Source: JANPLN01 sp041736155
Lineage (GTDB): Bacteria > Bdellovibrionota > Bdellovibrionia > Bdellovibrionales > JAGQZY01
Assembly (NCBI GenBank): GCA_041736155.1
Contig: JBGSUL010000002.1
Span: 1 to 64,000 of the forward strand
Reading direction: 5' to 3'
DNA length: 64,000 nt
Numbering within the stretch: the first letter of the stretch is position 1; every line of letters starts with the position of its first letter. Shown here in pieces: positions 1 to 7,686 of this stretch. Position numbers and translations under genes: made by a program. The notes below the pieces were generated by a model, which worked only from the letters and a program-made list of their open reading frames with translations, was not told the DNA's origin and made no database searches.

Positions 1-56
1 CAACCGTGGAATTTTTTATCATCGACATCTAAACCAATAAATACTACGTTCCTCAT
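1..56 (-). CDS. IS110-family transposase, N-terminal fragment (runs off window)
   Basis: Only the first 18 codons lie in the window. They read MRNVVFIGLDVDDKKFHG from an ATG at 56-54, preceded by a strong AAGGGGG ribosome site. The hydrophobic strand followed by G-L/I-D-V-x-x-K is what the N-terminal DEDD nuclease domain of IS110-type transposases looks like, with the first catalytic Asp in this motif. Family assignment is by motif only and needs the missing sequence to the left. An RuvC-like or exonuclease protein would be the alternative. Confidence 0.5.
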   Translation of the reverse strand, partial: MRNVVFIGLDVDDKKFHG

Positions 57-131
57 GGATTTCCCCCTTTTGTTTACAGTTTTACTGTATTGAGGTAACC
101 AGCCCTCGTTGGCAAGAGGGGGCGTCCATTA

Positions 132-155
132 TTTCTGAGCGAAAGCGAAGGACCT
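132..155 (+). repeat. Half copy of the GAGCGAAGCGAAGGA repeat
   Basis: The stretch contains CTGAGCGAAAGCGAAGGACC, nearly the same as one arm of the palindromes at 34843-34898 and 55227-55283. It differs by one inserted A and one missing C. No second arm follows, so this is a half-site or a decayed copy. It lies between the transposase start and a weak reading frame. Confidence 0.6.
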
Positions 156-471
156 ATGTAAACTGAGATTTAAGCGCAGCATCTTGAAAAGAGCCTGCCA
201 AAACTAGTTCCTCAATATGTTTGCCAATTTCTAAATAACTTGAGAAAAGTGTTGATACATCCGTCGTTTGATTGTCGGAGAAAATATCTTCACATAAAAG
301 ATCCGTTTGGGATTTAGAACAGATATCAGCAATAAGAGAAGTTTGAGAAATCGCGCCAGGGAATAAACAGGTTTGTAAAAATAGGAGAAGTTGATGATTT
401 TGTATGATTATTTTCCGATGAAAGATATTTTTTTGGGAGGTGGCGTACTTGTGGTCATGGTATTGTTTCAT
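154..471 (-). pseudogene. Possible gene remnant of unknown function
   Basis: A 105-codon open frame ends at 154 and its first 27 codons run antisense to the K+-channel gene that starts at 394. The C-terminal two thirds have ordinary protein composition (for example KHIEELVLAGSFQDAALK). No ribosome site supports a start inside it, and no family is recognised. It may be the tail of a gene truncated by the neighbouring insertion element, or simply a chance frame. Confidence 0.15.
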
Positions 472-885
472 ACTATTGGAGTAAAATTTATTTCTTTACG
501 TTATTGGCAGCGATATAATAAATATCGAAAGGATGCTTTTCTCCTTGCTCCCGAGTTTCTTTTGTCTACGTCGGTGCTTTGGTTAATGGTCATTCATCTA
601 CTCGAAATCGTGATTTGGTCCAGTATCCTTAATGGTTTAGGTCTTGTCGAAAACCTCAGAGAAGCTACATTTTTTTCAGCTAATGCTTATACGACAGTGG
701 GATACGGCAATGATATTTTATCTACTGATTGGAAGTTGCTTGGACCGATCATTGCTATTTCTGGGTTGTTCACCTTTGGATGGACAGGTAGCGTTCTTGT
801 TAATTTTGTATCGGCCTACAATCGATTCACGGATGAACGATGGGGGATTCCGCAGCCCCAGTCAATCAATGAAAGCGATTATTGA
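394..885 (+). CDS. Small K+-channel-like membrane protein
   Basis: The 163-residue product has hydrophobic segments near residues 10-30, 55-80 and 110-135, with a pore-loop signature AYTTVGYGND around residues 98-107. TVGYG is the potassium selectivity filter, so this is probably a minimal pore-forming subunit of the 2-TM/ion-channel type in the inner membrane. The ATG at 394 follows AGGAGA at 383-388; a TTG just before it is less likely. No RCK or cyclic-nucleotide domain is attached. It converges with the short haem-protein gene and overlaps its end by 7 bp. The pore call is strong; the ion specificity is inferred from the filter. Confidence 0.75.
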   Translation: MILYDYFPMKDIFLGGGVLVVMVLFHTIGVKFISLRYWQRYNKYRKDAFLLAPEFLLSTSVLWLMVIHLLEIVIWSSILNGLGLVENLREATFFSANAYTTVGYGNDILSTDWKLLGPIIAISGLFTFGWTGSVLVNFVSAYNRFTDERWGIPQPQSINESDY

Positions 886-1076
886 GAGTTTGTTTGTTTT
901 CTTTCGACAGGAATCAACACCTCATTGATTTTGAGAGGGCCACCGCAGGTTGGATTGTAGTGGCAGGAGGTGCAAAAGATATTATTAAATTGAACAGCAT
1001 AGTCGGGAGTGGTTTCCGAGATGGAAACAACAGAAATCGTAGCAAAGAACAGGCTTCCTAAAATAATTCGCTTCAC
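879..1076 (-). CDS. Very short exported c-type haem-binding protein
   Basis: A GTG start at 1076 sits behind a good AGAGGAG site. The 65-residue product has a hydrophobic leader (residues 4-20) followed by CTSCH at 35-39, the covalent haem c motif, and then NPTCGGP. CxSCHxNPTxGG is common in periplasmic multihaem or diheme cytochromes that are usually far longer, so this copy may be truncated after the first haem site. The 3' end overlaps the convergent channel gene. It could still be a genuine mini-cytochrome, since leader, haem site and ribosome site are all intact. Confidence 0.55.
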   Translation of the reverse strand: MKRIILGSLFFATISVVSISETTPDYAVQFNNIFCTSCHYNPTCGGPLKINEVLIPVERKQTNSQ

Positions 1077-1104
1077 AAAGCTCCTCTAGAGAAAAGGCTC
1101 TGAT

Positions 1105-1130
1105 AAAAAAAGACGTCATCATCGTGACGT
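1105..1130 (-). terminator. Rho-independent terminator of the dab operon
   Basis: ACGTCA (1113-1118) and TGACGT (1125-1130) form a six-pair stem with a six-base loop, followed on the minus strand by seven T (A-run 1105-1111). It lies downstream of 1234, where the DUF6671 frame would end after the internal TGA. Confidence 0.6.
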
Positions 1131-1233
1131 TACTCTGCTGTTTTAGTTCCAAATAAGACAGTGGAGTAAGTATTTGCGGTCTAATGAAAAAATGACATAC
1201 ACAAAGAGCTCTCTTTTCAGAGGGAAGCTGGCT

Positions 1234-1341
1234 CTAAGGATTGCAGAATTCACAATGATACGGATCGAGATATTTTTTGCCGTCGGGTCGCTCTCGCTCC
1301 TCTTCGAGCTGACATTTTACACACGACCAAACCACCACTCA
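1234..1341 (-). other. In-frame continuation of the DUF6671 gene beyond an internal TGA
   Basis: Past the TGA at 1341-1339 the same frame stays open for 34 codons to a TAG at 1236-1234. The translated part reads on into WSCVKCQLEEERERPDG and ends in HCEFCNP, which completes the second half of the family's Cys-rich tail (C253, C256, C276, C279 if the TGA is counted as residue 247). The extension is therefore real former or present coding sequence, reached only by readthrough or lost by a nonsense mutation. Confidence 0.8.
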
Positions 1342-2079
1342 TGGCGCTTGAGTGGCCTCTCCGCACTCACCACAAACCATTCCCGGAACCCCTCGAGAGA
1401 TCGCAAAGCCCGGAAAGTGGCACTGAGGACAGAATGAGGTTAATTTCTCTATAAGCTTTTTTCCGGCCTCTCCGATGGCGACTCGACGGCGTGGACTACA
1501 ACACGCTCGCACATCGGTACAAATCATAACTTTTCCAGTGGATGATTTTCGACTCACATCGAAGAGAGCCTGTCTTAAAACATCTTTGTCATTGATGCCT
1601 TTAAAGACCGGAATCTTGGCCATCTCTGGATGCACCATCACCGCTTGCTCTGGAAATCCAATTTTCTGCAAATAGGATTTGAAGTCATCCCCGGGCAACA
1701 AAACTTTTTGCTCGTGGACGGGCTGGGTATCGAGATATTCAGCTTGAATTTCAATTTGAGTGTCGACTTGGTAAAACAGCAATGACTCAAGGTCTGTGGG
1801 GATAAAACCAATCAGCGGGTGAGGCCCAAAACTCCCTTCGCTGGCGAGAATAAATTCAGCGTCTGGATAAAGCTGCTGACAAGCAGATATTTTTTTTCTC
1901 AGAGTTTCCCTCACCGTCCCCTGACGTTCGATCTCTCCGGAAAACGTACCAAAGATATCCGTGTCCAAAGGGGCCGCTAAACATTTCATTCCTAATTGTT
2001 CAAACAACGGGGCGAGCACAGCTTCCTTACCATGCTTCGTTGCCACGAGAACCGTTTTGCCAAAAAACGGATGCTCCAT
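1339..2079 (-). CDS. DUF6671 family protein, interrupted by in-frame TGA
   Basis: The 246-residue product matches the DUF6671 pattern: a basic KTVLVATKHGKE start, the DTDIFGTFSGEIER block, ASEGSFGPHP, and C-terminal zinc-binding-like pairs CPQC (217-220) and CGEC (236-239). The function of the family is not known to me. The ATG lies 1 nt after the dabA stop, so translation is probably coupled. The frame stops at a TGA in the middle of the Cys-rich tail, although 34 further in-frame codons carry the last two Cys pairs. The gene is thus either a recent nonsense mutant, a readthrough gene, or a sequencing error. Confidence 0.75.
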   Translation of the reverse strand: MEHPFFGKTVLVATKHGKEAVLAPLFEQLGMKCLAAPLDTDIFGTFSGEIERQGTVRETLRKKISACQQLYPDAEFILASEGSFGPHPLIGFIPTDLESLLFYQVDTQIEIQAEYLDTQPVHEQKVLLPGDDFKSYLQKIGFPEQAVMVHPEMAKIPVFKGINDKDVLRQALFDVSRKSSTGKVMICTDVRACCSPRRRVAIGEAGKKLIEKLTSFCPQCHFPGFAISRGVPGMVCGECGEATQAP

Positions 2080-2080
2080 T

Positions 2081-4567
2081 TTAACCCATCCCGAAAAGGG
2101 ATTGCCAGTGACCGGTGCCGAGACATAAATTTGCCTGATTGTTATCTGGATCTATTGAGATAACAAACAGCCATTGATTGTTGACCAAATCTTGAACCAT
2201 TTTATGTTTGTTCATGATGCGGTCAATGTTTTCTGTTTTTGCCTGAATAAAAACTTGCAAGCGGAGCGGCTCATGGAAGTATTGTCCCTTGTACAAAACA
2301 GATTGCTCACTGAGGCCCGAAAGAAGATCGCTGGCATTTCCCTGTAAACAACCGATACCTGCAACCACATTATGCAAGACTTTATTGCCGGTGCCAAATT
2401 TCTCCGGAGACACTGTGCTGGCATAATATTGCATGTTGATCCAATTGGTCACAATCATCGGTGCCGTCATAATGAGTTCTAAAATCGATAGATCCTCATC
2501 TTTGTCAGCATTGTATTCGTGGAGAAACGAACGACCATTTAAAGGGACTCCTTGAGTCAAAGATCTCTTTGCAACAATAAATGCGGCATTGCGAGCCAGC
2601 CCCCACTCGGGGCGAATCTCTGACCAATCGTTGGCTTTTTTTAGTAAACTTTTCTTTAAGTTGTGAATCGTTGCTCCTTCGCTGAACTTCAAATCCACCG
2701 CTCTTTCTTGACGGCAGCTCTCCTCGGCTTTTTCTAAATTGGTTTTTATTTCTTGGATCCTCTTTTTCTGTTCTTCAGAGAGATAGGCTGGTTGATCAAT
2801 ATTGAGAACATCCAAAGTGGTATTATGCCACCCCGATACAAATACTGTTTGTGGAGGAATGAAGATATTTTTTTCTTTGAGAAATTCCCGCACGGATGGC
2901 GCGTTAAGAATGTCCGCCAGCACACGCGCATTGCTCAAACCGTTGTGTCCTGCGCAGGCCCCACAATCAAGTCCTGAGGAATAAGGATTGTTCGCCGAAG
3001 CACTTCCATGTCCAAAAAAGAGAACCAAGGGCGAAAAATTTTCTGTGAGACCCATATTTTTGAGGGCGCCCCAAGCAAATTGATTTTTTGTTTCTTCACT
3101 TAACGGCTGAATGTTTGGACGAAGACACTGTTCTTGCTCGGCATGCAAGCCAAGAGCGGCTACAGGAATATTCGGTGAACTCCAACCCGTCGCTGCCTTT
3201 AGAATTTTGTAAATATATGTCAGCCCCATCACTTCGACAAAAGTGAAACACGAATTCGCGGAACCTTGTATTTTTTTAAGGAACCACAAAATGAGCGAAC
3301 GTTGCGTTTTTTGCTGGAGGATCTTGACTGGGTCTTGGCCCACCACTGTCTCGTCAATTTCCACAGCGGCATTTAATAAAACGGGGCACTGTTGATCCGC
3401 CTCGGCATGGGCCGCCGCTTTGACGGAAATAGGAAGTCCAAAAAAACCCGCAAATCCTAAGGTGGTCACCTGAGGCATCGTTTTTTCTATATGTCGGCGC
3501 ATCACTTCACTTCGCACATCAATGCAAAAAACCATTTGCGCTTGAACTTCGCTTGTTGACTGCACCGGTAATGTGGCTTTGGTTGCGATGGCTTTGAGTA
3601 CTCCTCTTCGATAGGTATTCTCCACAGCTAAAAGCCAAATATATTGTTCTTGAGCACTTTTTAACTTTGTTGTGTCCACGTGCAGTTGTTTTTTAAAAGA
3701 TTCGAAATCTTCGACATGATCCAAGAAAAGCATGTCGTAAGCTAAACGAAGAGCCAATATATCGGCGACGCCTCCATTTTTCTCGACCTGAGTCAGATTA
3801 TTTGTTCTTTGAGCTTCAAATTCAAACTTTTGAAAGTACGACGCCCACCCTTGAATCGTGCTCAACAAGCGGAATAAATAATTTGTCAGCTCCTCGTCAC
3901 TGAGTTGGACTTTGTTCATAAGTCTTTGAATAAGCACCTCAATAGCCTGGTGAGGATCCTGCGGAAGCTTATGAATAATGCTGTTTAAAGATGTTGTTTC
4001 TACTTTTACACTTTTGTCATGCTTCACTAAAGCCTTCCAGGCTTGGAAAAATCTTTTTTCCTTTAAAGGCATCGACCACAAAGCCTGCACATCGTCAAAA
4101 TAGGCTGAAGCCCAATGTGAAACCTCGCGCTGAATCCGTTTTGTATAATGAGTAGACTGTTGCTGATCATAATGGTCACTTAGGCATCGGAAAATGATTC
4201 CATTTAAGATGGGTATACTTTGACTAAAATCCGTCTTCAAAGTGCTGGGACTCAAGTTGACTTCACCTCGATTTTTTTGCTCGTCAATAAATTGTTTGAT
4301 CGCGAATTCAAGATCTGAAGCTAAAATAGTTCCTTTTGAAAATTGCTCTCTGAAAAATTCAAACTTGGGCAAAAGATTCGCTCCTGTGGCCGCCTGCGCA
4401 TATAATATGGCATCCAAAAAATATTTATTTCTTTGGCCAAAGAATGGATTCACTGCAACAAAATCTCGAATGTCCCAATTTGGACTCAACATTCCAATCG
4501 CTGCTTGCAAGCATTTTCTTACATCAGCACTTAACACCACATTTTCCTCTTTGCTTTCAACACTCAT
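2081..4567 (-). CDS. dabA: DabA, inorganic carbon transporter catalytic subunit (DUF2309)
   Basis: The 828-residue cytoplasmic subunit belongs to the DAB inorganic carbon pumps, which couple a beta-carbonic-anhydrase-like site on DabA to ion flow through DabB to trap bicarbonate. Diagnostic blocks are VNPFFG near residue 42, FCIDVRSE with Cys348 and Asp350, FFGHGS with His520, and LDCGAC with Cys535; their spacing follows the zinc ligands and Asp known for the family. The ATG at 4567 is 2 nt after the dabB stop; a TTG at 4573 is closer to the AGGAGG site and could also serve. It is the middle gene of dabB-dabA-DUF6671. Confidence 0.93.
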   Translation of the reverse strand: MSVESKEENVVLSADVRKCLQAAIGMLSPNWDIRDFVAVNPFFGQRNKYFLDAILYAQAATGANLLPKFEFFREQFSKGTILASDLEFAIKQFIDEQKNRGEVNLSPSTLKTDFSQSIPILNGIIFRCLSDHYDQQQSTHYTKRIQREVSHWASAYFDDVQALWSMPLKEKRFFQAWKALVKHDKSVKVETTSLNSIIHKLPQDPHQAIEVLIQRLMNKVQLSDEELTNYLFRLLSTIQGWASYFQKFEFEAQRTNNLTQVEKNGGVADILALRLAYDMLFLDHVEDFESFKKQLHVDTTKLKSAQEQYIWLLAVENTYRRGVLKAIATKATLPVQSTSEVQAQMVFCIDVRSEVMRRHIEKTMPQVTTLGFAGFFGLPISVKAAAHAEADQQCPVLLNAAVEIDETVVGQDPVKILQQKTQRSLILWFLKKIQGSANSCFTFVEVMGLTYIYKILKAATGWSSPNIPVAALGLHAEQEQCLRPNIQPLSEETKNQFAWGALKNMGLTENFSPLVLFFGHGSASANNPYSSGLDCGACAGHNGLSNARVLADILNAPSVREFLKEKNIFIPPQTVFVSGWHNTTLDVLNIDQPAYLSEEQKKRIQEIKTNLEKAEESCRQERAVDLKFSEGATIHNLKKSLLKKANDWSEIRPEWGLARNAAFIVAKRSLTQGVPLNGRSFLHEYNADKDEDLSILELIMTAPMIVTNWINMQYYASTVSPEKFGTGNKVLHNVVAGIGCLQGNASDLLSGLSEQSVLYKGQYFHEPLRLQVFIQAKTENIDRIMNKHKMVQDLVNNQWLFVISIDPDNNQANLCLGTGHWQSLFGMG

Positions 4568-4569
4568 TT

Positions 4570-6072
4570 TCAAAAGAATCCTCCTCGATAGATTTTCACA
4601 TACAATCGACGACCCCAAGTCGTTCGGTTGATTAATTCCAAATGATTTTGCAGAAAATAAAGAACGATAAAAAAGGGAATAATCAGTAAGTAGAGCGTGA
4701 CTTCGAAAAAATTAAATTGCGTCTGAAGTGAAACTTGATGATCCAATAGCAGTTCCATCCCCTCCCCGAGCCCTTTGTAAACCACACCAAAAATCAGCGC
4801 GAGCACAAATCCTCGGAGCTTGCTCTGTGACGACAAAATGATCTGTCCTAAGGCGAGGGCGAGAATGATTAACAAAATAGCTTCCCCAATTTTTTGGGAT
4901 GGAGAAAATCCAACAAGAAAAGCTCCGCAAAAAACGCCACCGATAGACATCACCGCGGCGATAAAAGGTGCCCAGATAGTGTTTTCTTCTTTTTTCATTG
5001 GAAAATAGCGTTGGAGTCTTCCAAAATCCGTGGCTGTCGTCGAACTTAGAAAGACATAGGCTTTGTAAAAGGCATGACCAACAATATGCAAAGCGGCCAA
5101 ATGAAAAACACCCAATCCACATTGCAGCATCATAAAACCCATTTGGGCTATCGTCGAATAAGCGAGACTTTTTTTAATGTTCGTCTGTGTCAGCATGATC
5201 AGAACCGCATAGAAAGTTGTAAAACCTCCAACAAACGTGAGGAGGATCAAAGAAAGGGGCACCGCCGACAAAAGTGGACTCATGCGAATGATCAGATAGC
5301 CTCCACCATTGATAATTCCCGCATGCATGATGGCAGAAACAGGCGTTGGTGTTTCCATAGTATTGGGCAACCAAAAGTGGAAGGGAAATTGGGCCGACTT
5401 AGCCATGGCCCCCAAAATAAGTAAAATGGCAGCCACGTGCAAGGCAAGCTCATTGTTTTTAACAAAGGTCTCATCACTTACTGTTTTAAATAGGAGATCG
5501 AAATCCCATGTTTTAAATGTAAGAAAAATAAGAACTGAGGAACTTAAAATAAACAAATCTCCTATTCGAGAAATCCAAAATTTTTGTCCCGCCGCCTTCA
5601 TTGCACCACCCCGTTGCTTAAAATGTGTGAGTAGCTGGTGCAAAAAATAGGATGTCATCACCCAAGAAATAAAAAAGACGATGAGGTTTTGCGACAACAG
5701 CATGATCAGCACACTGGTCATGGTCCACGAAAGATTTCTCATAAACTGGAGACGATGAGGATCATCTTCTAAGTATTTATAGGAAAACCGACTGACCACC
5801 GCTCCGATCGTGAGCACGGTGGATCCAATCAATCCTGACAATCTATCTAAGGACAAACCGATGGTGACAAACGGACGCTCGCTGGTCAGGGGAATTGTCA
5901 AGAGAACCCAATCTAGACGCGATGAAAAAATCCCACACTCCAAGGTCAACAAAGCCAAGGTCAAAGCTCCCAAATAAATCAGAGGACTAAACAATAGGCG
6001 CGGCAAGTTTCGCGCAATGCTCCGATAAATGACGGGAAAGAGAGTAATCAGGGGCAATATGTAGGCTTCCAA
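4570..6072 (-). CDS. dabB: DabB, membrane subunit of the DAB carbon pump (NuoL/MrpA-like)
   Basis: The 500-residue product is a multi-spanning antiporter-like subunit related to NuoL/ND5. It has the conserved AKSAQFPFHFWLPNTMETPTPVSA-type block (about residues 223-245) with the Lys of the proton channel and HAGIINGGGY just after it. It is followed immediately by dabA, so it should be the cation-driven membrane partner rather than a Complex I subunit. The start is TTG at 6072, chosen because AAGGAG lies just upstream. A divergent winged-helix gene and tandem repeats lie upstream and probably control it. Confidence 0.9.
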   Translation of the reverse strand: MEAYILPLITLFPVIYRSIARNLPRLLFSPLIYLGALTLALLTLECGIFSSRLDWVLLTIPLTSERPFVTIGLSLDRLSGLIGSTVLTIGAVVSRFSYKYLEDDPHRLQFMRNLSWTMTSVLIMLLSQNLIVFFISWVMTSYFLHQLLTHFKQRGGAMKAAGQKFWISRIGDLFILSSSVLIFLTFKTWDFDLLFKTVSDETFVKNNELALHVAAILLILGAMAKSAQFPFHFWLPNTMETPTPVSAIMHAGIINGGGYLIIRMSPLLSAVPLSLILLTFVGGFTTFYAVLIMLTQTNIKKSLAYSTIAQMGFMMLQCGLGVFHLAALHIVGHAFYKAYVFLSSTTATDFGRLQRYFPMKKEENTIWAPFIAAVMSIGGVFCGAFLVGFSPSQKIGEAILLIILALALGQIILSSQSKLRGFVLALIFGVVYKGLGEGMELLLDHQVSLQTQFNFFEVTLYLLIIPFFIVLYFLQNHLELINRTTWGRRLYVKIYRGGFF

Positions 6073-6127
6073 TGGCTTCTCCTTGCTTATAAAAAGGGTA
6101 TCGCCTAAGTTTTAAATATATGCAATA

Positions 6128-6155
6128 TATTTCGTGTATTATATTTCATGTATTA
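6128..6155. promoter_or_regulatory. Two tandem 14-bp repeats in the dabB/regulator divergent region
   Basis: TATTTCGTGTATTA (6128-6141) is followed directly by TATTTCATGTATTA (6142-6155), 13 of 14 identical. They sit between the dabB start at 6072 and the regulator start at 6221, in a very AT-rich segment. They are good candidates for binding sites of the winged-helix protein. This is inference from position and repetition. Confidence 0.5.
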
Positions 6156-6220
6156 TTATGCATGCTTCTAAGATAGATTTAGCTTCCTTAATAGAAGCCC
6201 ATTTTGATAAGGAAATAAAA

Positions 6221-6517
6221 ATGACCGCACCTAAAACAAACTGGACCTTTTTTAGTAACCATGGACATGTCTATTTTCTTTTAGCAACAGAACCAGACAT
6301 TGTGCTGAGAGAAGTGGCAGCTCAAGTGGGTATAACCGAACGAGCCGTCCAAGGAATTGTGCAAGATCTCGAGGACGCAGGTTACATCAAGAAAGAAAAG
6401 GTGGGACGTACCAACCAATACAAAATCTCACCAGGGAAAACGCTGCGACATCCATTGGAGAGAAACGTTCTTCTAAAAGAGCTCGTGAAGTTGATCAGTT
6501 TTGGAAAAAAAACTTAA
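6221..6517 (+). CDS. Winged helix-turn-helix (MarR/ArsR-like) regulator
   Basis: The 98-residue product is almost entirely one DNA-binding domain: WTFFSNHGHVYFLLATEP, then a helix-turn-helix LREVAAQVGITERAVQGIVQ, and a wing with IKKEKVGRTNQYKI. The ATG at 6221 has AAGGA eight bases upstream and matches where relatives begin; a GTG at 6134 and an ATG at 6158 lie in frame but without a ribosome site. It is divergent from dabB and probably regulates the dab operon, perhaps in response to carbon or ionic conditions; no ligand domain is visible. Confidence 0.8.
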   Translation: MTAPKTNWTFFSNHGHVYFLLATEPDIVLREVAAQVGITERAVQGIVQDLEDAGYIKKEKVGRTNQYKISPGKTLRHPLERNVLLKELVKLISFGKKT

Positions 6518-6635
6518 TTGCAAAACGGAACACGAACTTAAAATTTCTAATCGATAATCACTTTGATTTTTTTGTCTTCGGGCCAGGTTTCGCCAGCTTC
6601 GGCAGTTGTGCGCACCACGCGGCCTTTGTGCGACC

Positions 6636-6894
6636 TTGAAGGTTAACAATAATCTGAAATGTGTCGAGGAGGCCAAGAAACAAGCTCAAATATTCGTTGC
6701 AGTCGAAGAAAAAATATCTTCGCTGTACGGTATAAACGTAGTGGCCGCATTTTTTTGTAGAAGAGAGTAATGGCATTCTATACTACGGTATTGGGATTAA
6801 TTATGATGGATTTGATCTTGGTGTGAACGTTGGTCTTTCTAAATCGGATTGTTCTTTGGCTCTAGAATCAAACTTTGTGACAGGTTTAGACTAA
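6636..6894 (+). pseudogene. Frameshifted small gene of unknown function
   Basis: Two frames join if one T is removed from the T7 run at 6752-6758. The upstream part reads EEAKKQAQIFVAVEEKISSL and the downstream part YYGIGINYDGFDLGVNVGLS, ending with TAA at 6892-6894. Together they give about 85 codons of protein-like composition. There is no clear start codon with a ribosome site. I do not recognise the family. It may be a relic or a true gene with a homopolymer error. Confidence 0.35.
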
Positions 6895-7013
6895 TTTTTT
6901 TTCTGGGTATTTAAGATTTGTTTGCGTTGATCGATGCGAATGAAAAACAAGCAGTCCTCGGCAGCAGATCAAAAACAGCTCTGTCGAGAATGCTTGTAAT
7001 AATACACAATCTC

Positions 7014-7042
7014 ATCAACGCATATTTAAAATTTGCGTTGAT
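7014..7042. repeat. Inverted repeat ATCAACGCA / TGCGTTGAT
   Basis: Nine-base arms at 7014-7022 and 7034-7042 are exact inverted complements across an 11-base AT-rich spacer. The same TGCGTTGAT word occurs again at 6923-6931. It could be a protein-binding palindrome or a weak hairpin; there is no gene start beside it. Confidence 0.4.
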
Positions 7043-7141
7043 AGAGTACTAACAAAACATTTTGCCGCTCGCTACGCAACTTCTGCCCGACTTACCTTAC
7101 GCGGGACTTATCACTTTTACACAAGTTTATGGTTAGCAGTC

Positions 7142-7321
7142 TCACATTGCTAAATTGTGGCGTTCCACTGGAATCTTCTGGCCTTCGTTTCTCCAGTGGC
7201 CGCTGCGTAGGATATCCGTCTCTTCCATAAAATCTACCGATAAGCCCCGGCGAATGTCGTCTCTCTTTCGTGCGAGTACCCGATGCTTTATTTCACGGTC
7301 CACTGCAGTTACGAATGACAT
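7142..7321 (-). CDS. Possible small basic protein, 59 residues
   Basis: An ATG at 7321 opens a 59-codon frame ending in TGA at 7144-7142. The product starts MSFVTAVDREIKHRVLARK and is rich in Arg, Lys and Glu, with helical heptad-like spacing and no membrane segment. No good ribosome site precedes it. It is isolated in a gene-poor stretch, so it may be a small gene or a fragment. No family recognised. Confidence 0.25.
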   Translation of the reverse strand: MSFVTAVDREIKHRVLARKRDDIRRGLSVDFMEETDILRSGHWRNEGQKIPVERHNLAM

Positions 7322-7686
7322 GGCTTAGTAGCAAATGGTAGAAACTTTTTGCCGCTGACCAAGTTTACAATGAGAAAAACATTTTTTTGTTTTTCATGGC
7401 TTTTTTTTGTCAAAAGTACCTGGCAAACAATGCTTAAGAATTAATTCTGAAGAGGGGTATGGTTTTGCGTATTGAAAAAGTCTGGTGAATTTAGTTCAGT
7501 AAAGATGGGCAGTGCAGGGTTTAGGAATTTTTAACGCGGTTCTTGCACTGTAATCTCTCTCCCCTGCCCGTTCCCAGTCCAGACTCATCCAATAATCAAA
7601 GCTATTTAACAATCAACCTATTACCTAAAAACTTAAATACACAAAAAAGTAAGTCTTACAGGTGCGAAACGCTCCCGCGTTCCCCC
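7322..7686. other. Non-coding stretch before the oligopeptidase end
   Basis: No convincing frame on either strand. It contains long A and T runs around 7370-7420 and no clear terminator for the oligopeptidase gene, apart from a loose CTCCCG/CGGGAG pairing near 7670-7700. Confidence 0.4.

Noticed and set aside
1174..1437. 87-codon plus-strand frame
   Set aside because: Antisense to the DUF6671 gene and its distal extension.
4242..4631. 129-codon plus-strand frame
   Set aside because: Antisense to the start of dabA and the end of dabB.
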